A stretch of 64,000 nucleotides of DNA, taken from the NCBI GenBank assembly GCA_038373865.1, contig JAXGGA010001693.1:1-64000 (forward strand), in the 5' to 3' direction. The stretch's first letter is position 1. Every line of letters begins with the position of its first letter. The notes under the pieces are model-generated. The model worked only from the letters and a program-made list of their open reading frames with translations. It did no database searches and was not told the DNA's origin. Source of the DNA: Uloborus plumipes. Its lineage: Eukaryota; Arthropoda; Arachnida; Araneae; Uloboridae. The translations under genes and the position numbers were made by a program. Positions 45,381-58,115 of the stretch are shown here, piece by piece.

Positions 45381-47172
45381 TAATTGTAGAAAGAATTAAG
45401 TTTTCTTTCAAATAGTAGTAACAATAGAAAAGGATAGTTATCAACATTTAGCTAATTATTGCATCAAAGACCAAATCAAACATGTTCTTGGAATTAAATG
45501 AGGAATCAAGTGTATATTTTTATGTAGACAAGGAAAAAACAAATGCTTTAAATTTTGTACTAGCACAGCCAGAATTAACTTCTAAGAGGTATATTTGGCA
45601 AAACAGTCTTTATATGTTTATAATCTACTGCATCAGGATTGACAGTACATATTAAAACCAATGGTTCTGAGACGGTAGAGCACCCAGCCTCTTCCTTTGC
45701 TCAACAGGGTCGGTCTGTGTAATTATACAGTTCAGTGCTGTTATATGTTTTTAGTATGACATTCAAAACAGAAAACAATATATCAACATAATTGATGCTA
45801 CTGTCAATTTTGTAAATGGAACTAAGTTTATTAAAATATTAATAATCATTACTTAAATTCAAAAACAAATACAATTGATTTTTGATTTTGCGTACTACTG
45901 GAATTTCATAGTAAAAACATATGCTTAAATACGAAAACTCTCCATAACAACAAAATAAGTTTATTCAAACATTTATATGCATTCAATTTTCAAAAAGAAT
46001 ATCAGGGACAGGTGTAGTAAAGTAGTCATACATCAAACAAAAGGCTATTTTTCTAAAAATATAAAATGGTTGAATTTGTACAAAACTTTTAGTTTAGATT
46101 TTATCAATTAAGAATTAAATTTTAAATCCAAATTTCACTGTATTCAATTCTTCATTTAGCGATAGCCAAAGTCTGATTTAGCATTATTTTTGAAAACAAT
46201 GTCTTAACTATTTTTAACGATTACATTTTTAAAAACATCTCAAGGGGGATCCTTCTTACCCCATAAGTAAGGGGTAAGTGAGTCACCCACCTTTTATTTG
46301 AATTCAAAGCAAGCATATATATAACAGGGTTGTGGGTTTTACTTGATAAAGTAAGCAATAGTATGAAGTATTTTTTGTAAATGAATCCATTAACGAGATA
46401 TATAATTTAACTCAGTATGACACAAAATTATGAAATGAAATATGAAACAATTACATCTGTGAAATTTATTGAAAGCCTACTGAAGCTCTGAAATTTATTT
46501 CACTGAAACTAAACATGTTAGTACATTTAAGTAGTTTTCATAAATCCTTCCTTTTGATCACAAATGGTCAGAGTTCCATCATTAACTGCATGTTAAGCAC
46601 AGGGTTAATTACATGGGAGCTGACATCATTTGAGCTCCTGCACATGTCAGTTTTATTATACACTTTTTACCATTTAAGAAGAAATCCAGAGTGTTAATGC
46701 TTAAAAATAAATTGCGGGGACTACAAGGCTTCACTACACTTCTTTTGGCAGAAATTAAGCCTGGTTAAATCTAAAATTGTTCAAGACAATTTTTATATGC
46801 AGAAATCAATAAAAGAACAGGAATTTTTTTCCTGGAAATTAAAATATAAAAATAATGACTCTATCGCAGTACAAAAAAATGACAAACCTTCCTTATTTTT
46901 CTTCTCCGCAGGTTTTCAGGGCTGAGGGACATATCCTAAAAGCCAAATGAGAACAAATGCTGAAAATTATATTAACAGACAATTGCAATCACTTGACCAT
47001 TGGGATGAATTCTCTTTATTCCATTATGTCATTTCTTGTCTCGTCATGTCTTCTTTCCTCATGTCTCTTCTGTTGTCTCTGTCAACAATGAAATATTATG
47101 CACATGTAATTTACATCACTAACATTATAATATCTATGCGTATGAATTCTTTCATGGATAAAATAATATCAA

Positions 47173-47396
47173 GGGGGCCTTGATGGCGCTAAGGTAGAAA
47201 GCGCTTTCTACAGCGGGAGCCAAGGGTTCGAGTCTCGCCTAGCTCATGGGTGTCCCGACTTCCTTTCTGTGTGTTGCAAAACTTTGTTGTTGTGATGTAA
47301 TATATATCAATAAACTTTGGTAAGCTTTTTCTATTCTTACTGACGGGGTATAAGCCACCCTGTGTGGGTTGGGCAAAAACCTCTAAAAAAATAAAT
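47173..47396 (+). mobile_element. tRNA-derived SINE (copy 1)
   Basis: The head contains an A-box-like TGGCGCTAAGGTAGA (47184-47198) and a B box GGTTCGAGTCT (47225-47235) with tRNA-like spacing. A body and an A-rich tail ending AAAAAAATAAATA follow. The tRNA stems do not pair well, so it is a retroposon, not a tRNA gene. Confidence 0.65.
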
Positions 47397-47397
47397 A

Positions 47398-47571
47398 CTG
47401 TCGGCCCTGCTTAAACGAATACTGTCGGTTCCAAGAAATATTATTCGATTAAGCGGGGTATTTGTTTAAGCGGGGACCTTTAACATTGCGTCTATAGCAC
47501 GGTTCCAGAATGTGTTATTCGTATAAACGGGATATTCGTTTATCCGTTACCTGATTAAGCGGGGACGACAG
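47398..47571. mobile_element. pogo/Tigger-like MITE in a TA site (copy 1)
   Basis: 174 bp flanked by TA. Ends CTGTCGGCCCTGCTTAA and, reverse-complemented, CTGTCGTCCCCGCTTAA form the inverted repeat. The TA target and CTGTCG..CCCCGCTTA ends fit the pogo branch of Tc1/mariner. Confidence 0.7.
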
Positions 47572-48246
47572 TAAATAAATAAATAATATCTAACAAAAAT
47601 CAAACTTTCTCATAAAAGTTCCCACAATAAAATAACTCTTTTCATCACAACAGGTGTCATTCTCAATGCTCTCTTCATTGCCCACAAGAAGAAATTTGAG
47701 GTAAACGTGGATTAATTGGTTGAAATGAATGAAAATTTCATCATGGATATGAAAAAAGACATTTACTGTACAATTAGGAAATGAAACAAAGTGCATGTAG
47801 AAAATATAGAATTGAACACAAGGACATAAGAAAGGGGACGGTTCCCTGGTCCACACCCGTGTTTAAGGCAAAACTCAAACTCTCACAATAAAACTCGCAA
47901 ATAAAAAACAAATTATGTTTTGAAAGATTTTTTCAACATTTAATAAATTTTAAGCAAGTATGACAGTATGCGTAAAATTAAGTACAAAATTATGACAGAA
48001 GTATTAGAGTTGGTTATTTTCAGCCTAGACACCCCTGTTGAGAAATCTGTTGCTATGCCACTGATTGTACAATGAACCTACATACACCAATAGAGTAGGT
48101 GTTCCAGTTAAAATATTTATTAAAGAAGTGAAGAACCATTTTTTTACATATGTTCCTTGGTTTATCAGGAACTCAGTTAGTTGGGCCTGGATAACGACAG
48201 CTCTACTCATTAAATCATAATCATTACTACTTTTTAATGAGTGTGT

Positions 48247-48392
48247 CAGGCGATCAGGGGGGTCATGACCCCCCCTTAACTGCAAATAGCAAAATGCTTT
48301 TGGGACTTATTCAAAAAATGCCAAAACCCCATTTTTGCACTTGACCCCCCCCCTTCGAAATGACCCCCTCAGAGCTGATCCGCCTTGGGTGG
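48247..48392. mobile_element. Small C/G-tract insert unique to tandem copy 1
   Basis: AGGCGATCAGGGGGGTCATG at the left and, reversed, AAGGCGGATCAGCTCTGAGG at the right suggest imperfect inverted ends. Runs of C flank a short AT core. It is missing from copy 2 near 53330. The exact limits and any duplication are unclear. Confidence 0.45.
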
Positions 48393-50310
48393 ACTCTGTA
48401 CTAACAACACAACTGATATTCAACAGCACTTGTACTTGCATTTTTAAGCAATGAAGAGAAAAAAAATGCTGTATCAAGAGTCACTCCCGACAAAGCATGA
48501 CACAAAACATGAAATAGTTGTCGCGTTATTTTACACGATGGTAACATAGTACTTGTAATGGTACTTGTTGCTTATTATAGAACAATTAAATAAATTATCA
48601 TAACACAGGTAATTTAAGCTTTCTAACCTTCAAATTTTTGTTTAAACAGGAGGGTAAGGCTTAGGAAAAGTGTTGAGGAACCTCGACCGTTATAGCGATC
48701 ATTTCGTGAATTGCAACTCTCCGTAAACCATGTCTGTAGTGAAAAATATTGAAACATCTTTAAGCAATGAGAGCGGATATATGCTTTCCCTCTTATTAGT
48801 GAATTTCCTACTTATAAGTTTCAGGATTTCGAAGTACAGATACTGGTCGATACGCTAATAAACGAATAAATACAAGGACTTTATCAGGAGATTAATTCGT
48901 ACAAACTTTTGTTTCGCCACTAACTATCACGATTATGTCCGGATTTTATGAAGAATGCATGAATAAAATACACATTTTTATCTAGGCATAGCAGACTCGA
49001 ATTTGTAAACAAACATTGGAGCGGCGCGGTCGTGAATGCCGTCGCAATTTCACCCGAATCCAAATGGATGAGAGTGGATGAATCCAAACGGCTGGGCTCC
49101 ATTTGGCTCGCTCGTGAATGGCCGCCCTAAGGGCGGCCATTCACGGGCGCTCCATTCTTCCAAATGGCACGACACCACTCCAAAACCGGTTCGTGAATGC
49201 CGAACTCCTCAACCATTTGGAGCGCTCCGCGCCACGCGCTGGATATCCAACCCGGCCGAAATCCATCGCACCGCGCCAATTTTCGACCGTTCCATCGCAT
49301 CGTGAATGCGGAAACCCGATTGGAGTGACACCACTCCAGACGCGGTTTTCGCCATTCACGGGCGAGCCATCGCTCCAAAACCGGTTCATTCCGCTTGTAT
49401 TTGCCGTTGAAGATGGTCGCATTGTAAAATGGCTGCAGCTAAATCGTATTCGTTGAAGTAATCGACAAGTACAGACTTCCAATTTTGTGGAATGCAACAA
49501 ATGTCGATTACTATTTTTAATGTACAGATTTAAAAAATGCAACATTGTCATATTAAGCAGTCATTTTCACTTGAAATAACCATTAGTAAACAGATGGGAG
49601 AACAAGAATTTGAACTGAGAAAGGTTTACCTCGCATTTTTGTAAACCAAGTAGAAAGCGCTTTTTTTCTCTAAAATTAGGGCATGGAAAAGAAAATAAGT
49701 TTCAAGTAGTGACATTAATAAATGTTAATTAACTTGAATGTATTGTATCCAAGGTGGGGAATTTTTCTCAGCTTAAACTTACATGTGCAATATTGTACAA
49801 AAATTAGTGGAACAAAAAACTTATTTTTTCGGCTAAGTAATTAATTTTATTCTCCATGCAATTATTGACAAATTAAACAGAAATTTAAAAACAAAGCTTT
49901 TTTATTCCATTTTATTGTTTTTATTTTTTATTATTTTATCTAAGCATTTTTTAATGACTTATCTTTTCATTAATTTCAATTTAGTAATTTTTTCCCCATT
50001 CTAATGTGCCTAAATTTTTCAATTCATAAGAAGCAATAAAGTGATTCATTAGTGTTTGTAAACTTTTTCTTTAAGCTAAGATAACTTGTAATTTTAGTGG
50101 AAATGATATTCAGTGTTTAATTTTAGAAATGTAGTCCTCTATTAATTACTAAACTTTAATCGAAGTGATTTTTTCTCTATCAATCAACCATTGTTGGAGG
50201 TTACATCAACTGTATAATGCCGTTTAAAATATTAAACTGTTAACTACAATAAATCTAACAATTAATATACTTCTACAAAGTAAACACAATATATGGTTTC
50301 TTTTTAAATA

Positions 50311-50451
50311 CTGTTGGTTCCAAGAAATATTATTTAATTGAGCGGGATTTTTAACATTGTGTCTATGGCTGGGAAATATTCTGTTCCCGGATGTTTTATT
50401 CGTATAAAAGGTTATTTGTTTATCCGGTATCCGATTAAACGTGGATGACAG
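50311..50451. mobile_element. Diverged pogo/Tigger-like MITE (tandem copy 2)
   Basis: The counterpart of 45240-45380 at the +5071 offset, with the same TA flanks. Confidence 0.6.
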
Positions 50452-52243
50452 TAATTGTAGAAAGAATTAAGTTTTCTTTCAAATAGTAGTGACAATAGAA
50501 AAGGATAGTTATCAACATTTAGCTAATTATTGCATCAAAGACCAAATCAAACATGTTCTTGGAATTAAATGAGGAATCAAGTGTATATTTTTATGTAGAC
50601 AAGGAAAAAACAAATGCTTTAAATTTTGTACTAGCACAGCCAGAATTAACTTCTAAGAGGTATATTTGGCAAAACAGTCTTTATATGTTTATAATCTACT
50701 GCATCAGGATTGACAGTACATATTAAAACCAATGGTTCTGAGACGGTAGAGCACCCAGCCTCTTCCTTTGCTCAACAGGGTCGGTCTGTGTAATTATACA
50801 GTTCAGTGCTGTTATATGTTTTTAGTATGACATTCAAAACAGAAAACAATATATCAACATAATTGATGCTACTGTCAATTTTGTAAATGGAACTAAGTTT
50901 ATTAAAATATTAATAATCATTACTTAAATTCAAAAACAAATACAATTGATTTTTGATTTTGCGTACTACTGGAATTTCATAGTAAAAACATATGCTTAAA
51001 CCCGAAAACTCTCCATAACAACAAAATAAGTTTATTCAAACATTTATATGCATTCAATTTTCAAAAAGAATATCAGGGACAGGTGTAGTAAAGTAGTCAT
51101 ACATCAAACAAAAGGCTATTTTTCTAAAAATATAAAATGGTTGAATTTGTACAAAACTTTTAGTTTAGATTTTATCAATTAAGAATTAAATTTTAAATCC
51201 AAATTTCACTGTATTCAATTCTTCATTTAGCGATAGCCAAAGTCTGATTTAGCATTATTTTTGAAAACAATGTCTTAACTATTTTTAACGATTACATTTT
51301 TAAAAACATCTCAAGGGGGATCCTTCTTACCCCATAAGTAAGGGGTAAGTGAGTCACCCACCTTTTATTTGAATTCAAAGCAAGCATATATATAACAGGG
51401 TTGTGGGTTTTACTTGATAAAGTAAGCAATAGTATGAAGTATTTTTTGTAAATGAATCCATTAACGAGATATATAATTTAACTCAGTATGACACAAAATT
51501 ATGAAATGAAATATGAAACAATTACATCTGTGAAATTTATTGAAAGCCTACTGAAGCTCTGAAATTTATTTCACTGAAACTAAACATGTTAGTACATTTA
51601 AGTAGTTTTCATAAATCCTTCCTTTTGATCACAAATGGTCAGAGTTCCATCATTAACTGCATGTTAAGCACAGGGTTAATTACATGGGAGCTGACATCAT
51701 TTGAGCTCCTGCACATGTCAGTTTTATTATACACTTTTTACCATTTAAGAAGAAATCCAGAGTGTTAATGCTTAAAAATAAATTGCGGGGACTACAAGGC
51801 TTCACTACACTTCTTTTGGCAGAAATTAAGCCTGGTTAAATCTAAAATTGTTCAAGACAATTTTTATATGCAGAAATCAATAAAAGAACAGGAATTTTTT
51901 TCCTGGAAATTAAAATATAAAAATAATGACTCTATCGCAGTACAAAAAAATGACAAACCTTCCTTATTTTTCTTCTCCGCAGGTTTTCAGGGCTGAGGGA
52001 CATATCCTAAAAGCCAAATGAGAACAAATGCTGAAAATTATATTAACAGACAATTGCAATCACTTGACCATTGGGATGAATTCTCTTTATTCCATTATGT
52101 CATTTCTTGTCTCGTCATGTCTTCTTTCCTCATGTCTCTTCTGTTGTCTCTGTCAACAATGAAATATTATGCACATGTAATTTACATCACTAACATTATA
52201 ATATCTATGCGTATGAATTCTTTCATGGATAAAATAATATCAA

Positions 52244-52467
52244 GGGGGCCTTGATGGCGCTAAGGTAGAAAGCGCTTTCTACAGCAGGAGCCAAGGGTTC
52301 GAGTCTCGCCTAGCTCATGGGTGTCCCGACTTCCTTTCTGTGTGTTGCAAAACTTTGTTGTTGTGATGTAATATATATCAATAAACTTTGGTAAGCTTTT
52401 TCTATTCTTACTGACGGGGTATAAGCCACCCTGTGTGGGTTGGGCAAAAACCTCTAAAAAAATAAAT
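52244..52467 (+). mobile_element. tRNA-derived SINE (tandem copy 2)
   Basis: The counterpart of 47173-47396. A and B boxes are retained; one base differs between the boxes (CAGCAGGAG instead of CAGCGGGAG). Confidence 0.65.
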
Positions 52468-52468
52468 A

Positions 52469-52642
52469 CTGTCGGCCCTGCTTAAACGAATACTGTCGGT
52501 TCCAAGAAATATTATTCGATTAAGCGGGGTATTTGTTTAAGCGGGGACCTTTAACATTGCGTCTATAGCACGGTTCCAGAATGTGTTATTCGTATAAACG
52601 GGATATTCGTTTATCCGTTACCTGATTAAGCGGGGACGACAG
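52469..52642. mobile_element. pogo/Tigger-like MITE (tandem copy 2)
   Basis: The counterpart of 47398-47571, identical ends and TA flanks. Confidence 0.7.
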
Positions 52643-54077
52643 TAAATAAATAAATAATATCTAACAAAAATCAAACTTTCTCATAAAAGTTCCCACAATA
52701 AAATAACTCTTTTCATCACAACAGGTGTCATTCTCAATGCTCTCTTCATTGCCCACAAGAAGAAATTTGAGGTAAACGTGGATTAATTGGTTGAAATGAA
52801 TGAAAATTTCATCATGGATATGAAAAAAGACATTTACTGTACAATTAGGAAATGAAACAAAGTGCATGTAGAAAATATAGAATTGAACACAAGGACATAA
52901 GAAAGGGGACGGTTCCCTGGTCCACACCCGTGTTTAAGGCAAAACTCAAACTCTCACAATAAAACTCGCAAATAAAAAACAAATTATGTTTTGAAAGATT
53001 TTTTCAACATTTAATAAATTTTAAGCAAGTATGACAGTATGCGTAAAATTAAGTACAAAATTATGACAGAAGTATTAGAGTTGGTTATTTTCAGCCTAGA
53101 CACCCCTGTTGAGAAATCTGTTGCTATGCCACTGATTGTACAATGAACCTACATACACCAATAGAGTAGGTGTTCCAGTTAAAATATTTATTAAAGAAGT
53201 GAAGAACCATTTTTTTACATATGTTCCTTGGTTTATCAGGAACTCAGTTAGTTGGGCCTGGATAACGACAGCTCTACTCTATTTTTTAAAGTTACGAATA
53301 TAAATCATAATCACTTACTAAACTTTTTAATTGAGGTGTGGTACTCTGTACTAACAACACAACTGATATTCAACAGCACTTGTACTTGCATTTTTAAGCA
53401 ATGAAGAGAAAAAAAATGCTGTATCAAGAGTCACTCCCGACAAAGCATGACACAAAACATGAAATAGTTGTCGCGTTATTTTACACGATGGTAACATAGT
53501 ACTTGTAATGGTACTTGTTGCTTATTATAGAACAATTAAATAAATTATCATAACACAGGTAATTTAAGCTTTCTAACCTTCAAATTTTTGTTTAAACAGG
53601 AGGGTAAGGCTTAGGAAAAGTGTTGAGGAACCTCGACCGTTATAGCGATCATTTCGTGAATTGCAACTCTCCGTAAACCATGTCTGTAGTGAAAAATATT
53701 GAAACATCTTTAAGCAATGAGAGCGGATATATGCTTTCCCTCTTATTAGTGAATTTCCTACTTATAAGTTTCAGGATTTCGAAGTACAGATACTGGTCGA
53801 TACGCTAATAAAAGAATAAATACAAGGACTTTATCAGGAGATTAATTCGTACAAACTTTTGTTTCGCCACTAACTATCACGATTATGTCCGGATTTTATG
53901 AAGAATGCATGAATAAAATACACATTTTTATCTAGGCATAGCAGACTCGAATTTGTAAACAAACATTGGAGCGGCGCGGTCGTGAATGCCGTCGCAATTT
54001 CACCCGAATCCAAATGGATGAGAGTGGATGAATCCAAACGGCTGGGCTCCATTTGGCTCGCTCGTGAATGGCCGCCC

Positions 54078-54225
54078 TAACAGCTTGTTTGACATCAGCA
54101 TTGCTCTGACCTCTCTCACCCAGTTTGTTTGACTGCAACACTCGCCTTCCGCCAAGATTCTTCTTCAAAGCTAGAAATAGATTGAAGTCACTCGATGGGA
54201 GATCAGACAGTGGCAGATTTAGCAT
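54078..54225 (-). pseudogene. Mariner transposase fragment, upstream half of the split gene
   Basis: Minus-strand translation contains SDLPSSDFNLFLALKKNLGGRR and, 20 residues on, ADVKQAV. Mariner transposases have S-P-D-L-x-P-x-D-F/Y-H-L-F-x-x-L-K-K-x-L-G-G-x-R-F around the last catalytic Asp and D-V-K-x-A-V after it. A short insertion disturbs the middle. Upstream of about 54225 similarity fades. Together with 43953-44059 this is the pre-insertion locus of the tandem pair. Confidence 0.7.
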
Positions 54226-54447
54226 GTGGCCAATGCTAAGGTCCTCCGCAACTCTGGGGGCCCCGAAAAGAATTCATGCCAGAAGAATTTTATTTTCAAC
54301 TCATCACTCATTATGTACACAATATATACAATAGATCAAGTTTTGCCCCTAGAGTTTCAGATAACACATTCCGTACCCTCTTCTAAAAAACTTTTAATTT
54401 GTTATTTATGTGCTGAAAAAATTGAAAAAAAAAGCAATTTTCTTGAG

Positions 54448-55860
<1,413 letters not shown>

Positions 55861-55879
55861 CTTTTTTTCATTTTTCCAC

Positions 55880-57205
55880 CATCTTCCTACTAAAATGGCC
55901 TATAGGCCTGTGAGTCTGACTTCAGTGGTATGTAAAATTTTTGAAACATTGATCAAAATTAAGATTATGAATTTCTTAGAAAATAATGGGCTGTTGAGTA
56001 GTTTGCAGTATGGTTTCAGAAAAGGTAAATCGTGTGCTACTAATTTATTACATTTCTACGACAAGGTTACCTTGGCTTTAGATAGCAAAAAATGCGTAGA
56101 TGTTGTTTACATAGATTTTCAAAAAGCTTTCGATAAGGTACCGCATGTAGCACTACTCAGCAAATTAGCTGGTATAGGGGTAGGAGGTAAAATTCTAGTT
56201 TGGGTTAGGAATTGGCTGACAGGAAGGAAACAAAGAGTAGTTGTTAGGGGTAACTATTCTAAATGGAGTGAAGTTTTAGGTCCCCTTTTGTTTATTATTT
56301 TTATGAATGACATTCATGAAAATGTTTCTGGAAACATGAATTGTTTTGCCGATGATGTCAAACTTATGGGGGTTGTAGAAAATGACGAACAAATAAATCA
56401 GCTGCAACAGGATTTGGATCATATTACTAAATGGGCAGACAAGTGGGGTATGGCAGTTAATGTTGGGAAATGTCAAATGCTGCATTTCGGTCATGGAAAT
56501 AAGCATACAAGCTATTATTTACAGGGTTCAGTCATTAGTAGGGCAGATAATGTTATGGATCTAGGTGTCTTAATAAATCAGGATTTCAAGTCCAGTCAAC
56601 AGTGCAGCATAGCTAGTAACAAAGCCAATAGGATGCTTGGGTTTATTAATAGATCTATTTCAAACAAATCTAAGAAGGTTCTTCTGCCTCTATATAGAAG
56701 TTTGGTAAGACCTCATTTGGAGTATGCTGTTCAGTTTTGGTCTCCTTATCTGAAGAAAGACATTAATTTATTGGAAAGGGTACAAAGAAGGGCTACAAGG
56801 TTAGTAAATGGATTTTCTAATTTAGACTATGATTCCAGACTTAGAATGCTTAATATGTATAGTCTTGAGCAACGGAGAACCAGAGGGGACATGATTCAGT
56901 TATTTAAATTTATTAAAATGAATGATGTTGCAGGGTTGGATTTTTGCAAGGAAAGCAGGACAAGGGGTCATTGTTTTAAGCTGTTTAAACCTCAGGCGAA
57001 CCTGGAAATTCGAAAAAATTACTATTTTAGCAGGGTAGTGGGAACTTGGAACAGCTTACCGGAAGAGGCGGTAAAGAGCAATGGAGTAGATGGCTTTAAG
57101 AGGGCCATTGATCTTCATTGGGGTCTTTAATTTGACTAGGACCAGCCAAGTTGGGCCCTGAGCCTGCTGCTGGTCGCCACATTTGTATTTGTATTTGTAT
57201 TTGTA
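55880..57205 (+). mobile_element. 5'-truncated CR1-type LINE
   Basis: An RT-coding region is followed by a short 3' UTR ending in an ATTTGT-type hexamer repeat (about 57180-57207). CR1-like LINEs end in short tandem repeats instead of poly-A. No target duplication was identified. Confidence 0.7.
55895..57130 (+). pseudogene. CR1-type reverse transcriptase, C-terminal 411 codons
   Basis: The frame is open from inside the RT fingers to the natural stop. It reads YRPVSLTSVVCKIFE (motif 1), QYGFRKGKSCATNLL, VVYIDFQKAFDKVPH (motif A, catalytic Asp), GPLLFIIFMNDI, CFADDVKLMG (motif C) and GKCQMLHFG, then the thumb and YRSLVRPHLEYAVQFWSP. Motif B is damaged: the usual S-G-V-P-Q-G-S before V-L-G-P is missing in frame (KWSEVLGPLLF), so activity is unlikely despite the open frame. 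The endonuclease domain is absent. The final W-N-S-L-P-E-E-A-V..FK motif is common at CR1/L2-group termini. The listed ATG is internal, not a true start. Confidence 0.8.
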
Positions 57206-57690
57206 TATAAAATATACATCAGATGTAGAGAAGCTTGAAGAGTTAAACCCTCCTGCACGTGTTGACTATATTTAATTGCTGTCAGGTTCCATATGATACA
57301 AAAAATAGCTCAGTTCTTAAGAAAAATATCTTTTTTGAAAAATGACCACCGACACTTACAATATAGAACAAGAGCGAAATTCTGTAAAATAAAAATGCTA
57401 ACGAAGTAAGAGGCAAAACATGAACAAGTTTTACATTCGTTTCATATTTTATTGTGCTTGTCGTTTGAACATTCGATAAAACTAGATCAAACTTATACTT
57501 CATATTCTGTAGGTTTGAATTTTCACTGAAAATAATTAATATCACAACATGATTAAGAAACAACTTTTGCACTATCTACCTTAAAAACGAGATAAACATT
57601 GGCCTCCATCACTTACCGAAGCGATCTTTACCTGCTAGACTGTGATTGGCCAAATGAAAGCATCCGTTTCACCCGGGCCCGTGCATTATT
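57206..57690. other. Non-coding AT-rich interval
   Basis: Short ORFs without recognisable content. Confidence 0.4.
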
Positions 57691-57806
57691 CAACTAGTTG
57701 AATAGTGCCCGGTACCGTTTCCTCCGCACCCTCTCCATGGCAACGAGGAGACGCCACCGTTTTTCCGGGCCGTTTTTAGTCCGTCCGGGGCTAGTGTGAA
57801 TCAGCC
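57691..57806. repeat. GC-rich terminal-repeat-like segment
   Basis: 57752-57806, read on the minus strand, begins GGCTGATTCACACTAGCCCC and continues GGACGGAC.AAAAACGGCCCGG, matching 40845-40900. It cuts into a Tc1-like gene at 57806/57807. It is probably the end of a GG-starting element; the other end was not identified. Confidence 0.5.
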
Positions 57807-58115
57807 TTGATCCAGGGTACCTTGCACGTGCTGCAGAATCGACGTACAAGTGACTTGCTGGTCCGCCACAGCTTGTCGGTGAATCCGTCGATCCAAGCGG
57901 TCTGACGTCACTCTGGCTGCACCTGCACCCCTCAATGTGACTACATTTCCTCTTTACAACCATCTCCGACACAGCCGATGCACAGTGCTTGCATCCATGT
58001 GGGTATCAGCTGCAATTTGACGTATGGACCAACCTCCCCTTCTCAGTCCGATCACCATACCCCTTGTAAAGTCGTCTATATGCTGGAAGTGTCTTCGTTG
58101 AGGACGGCGTGGCAT
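57807..58115 (-). pseudogene. Tc1-like transposase N-terminal domain, one stop, truncated
   Basis: The minus-strand ATG at 58115 opens MPRRPQRRHFQHIDDFTRG, then VIGLRRGGWSIRQIAADTHM and STVHRLCRRWL. TAA at codon 54 (57954-57956) interrupts it before the frame continues RGNVVTLRGAGAARV and DRLDRRIHRQAVADQQVT to 57807. Tc1 transposases start with this pair of helix-turn-helix (PAIRED-like) domains: G-R-I-I-G-L-R-x-x-G-x-S-x-R-x-I-A, then R-x-x-G-x-G-R-P-R and D-R-x-I-x-R-x-A. The DDE catalytic domain is absent, replaced by the GC-rich segment. Confidence 0.75.

Larger units (their letters stand above)
44060..49127. mobile_element. Harbinger-like element, copy 1 of tandem pair (5068 bp)
   Basis: Ends GGGCGGCCATTCACGGGCG and (reverse complement of the right end) GGGCGGCCATTCACGAGCG are inverted. 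TAA lies at 44057-44059 and 49128-49130. GG-rich ends with a TAA/TTA 3-bp duplication are the mark of PIF/Harbinger insertion. CATTCACG..GCTCCA-type sub-terminal repeats follow inside the left end. No transposase ORF exists. The interior carries two pogo-like MITEs, a tRNA-derived SINE, and a ~146-bp insert (48247-48392) absent from copy 2. Confidence 0.8.
49131..54077. mobile_element. Harbinger-like element, copy 2 of tandem pair (4947 bp)
   Basis: In direct orientation and nearly identical to copy 1 with a 5071-bp offset. It starts immediately after the shared TAA and ends at TAA 54078-54080. It lacks the insert seen in copy 1 and has slightly different sequence around 53278-53342. Confidence 0.8.

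Noticed and set aside
45660..45725. A second tRNA-like segment (GGTAGAGCACC...AGGGTCGG)
   Set aside because: The B box is poor and no stems form; too weak to call.
47173..47245. A true tRNA gene
   Set aside because: A and B boxes are present, but acceptor and T stems do not pair and an A-rich tail follows; a tRNA-derived SINE explains it better.
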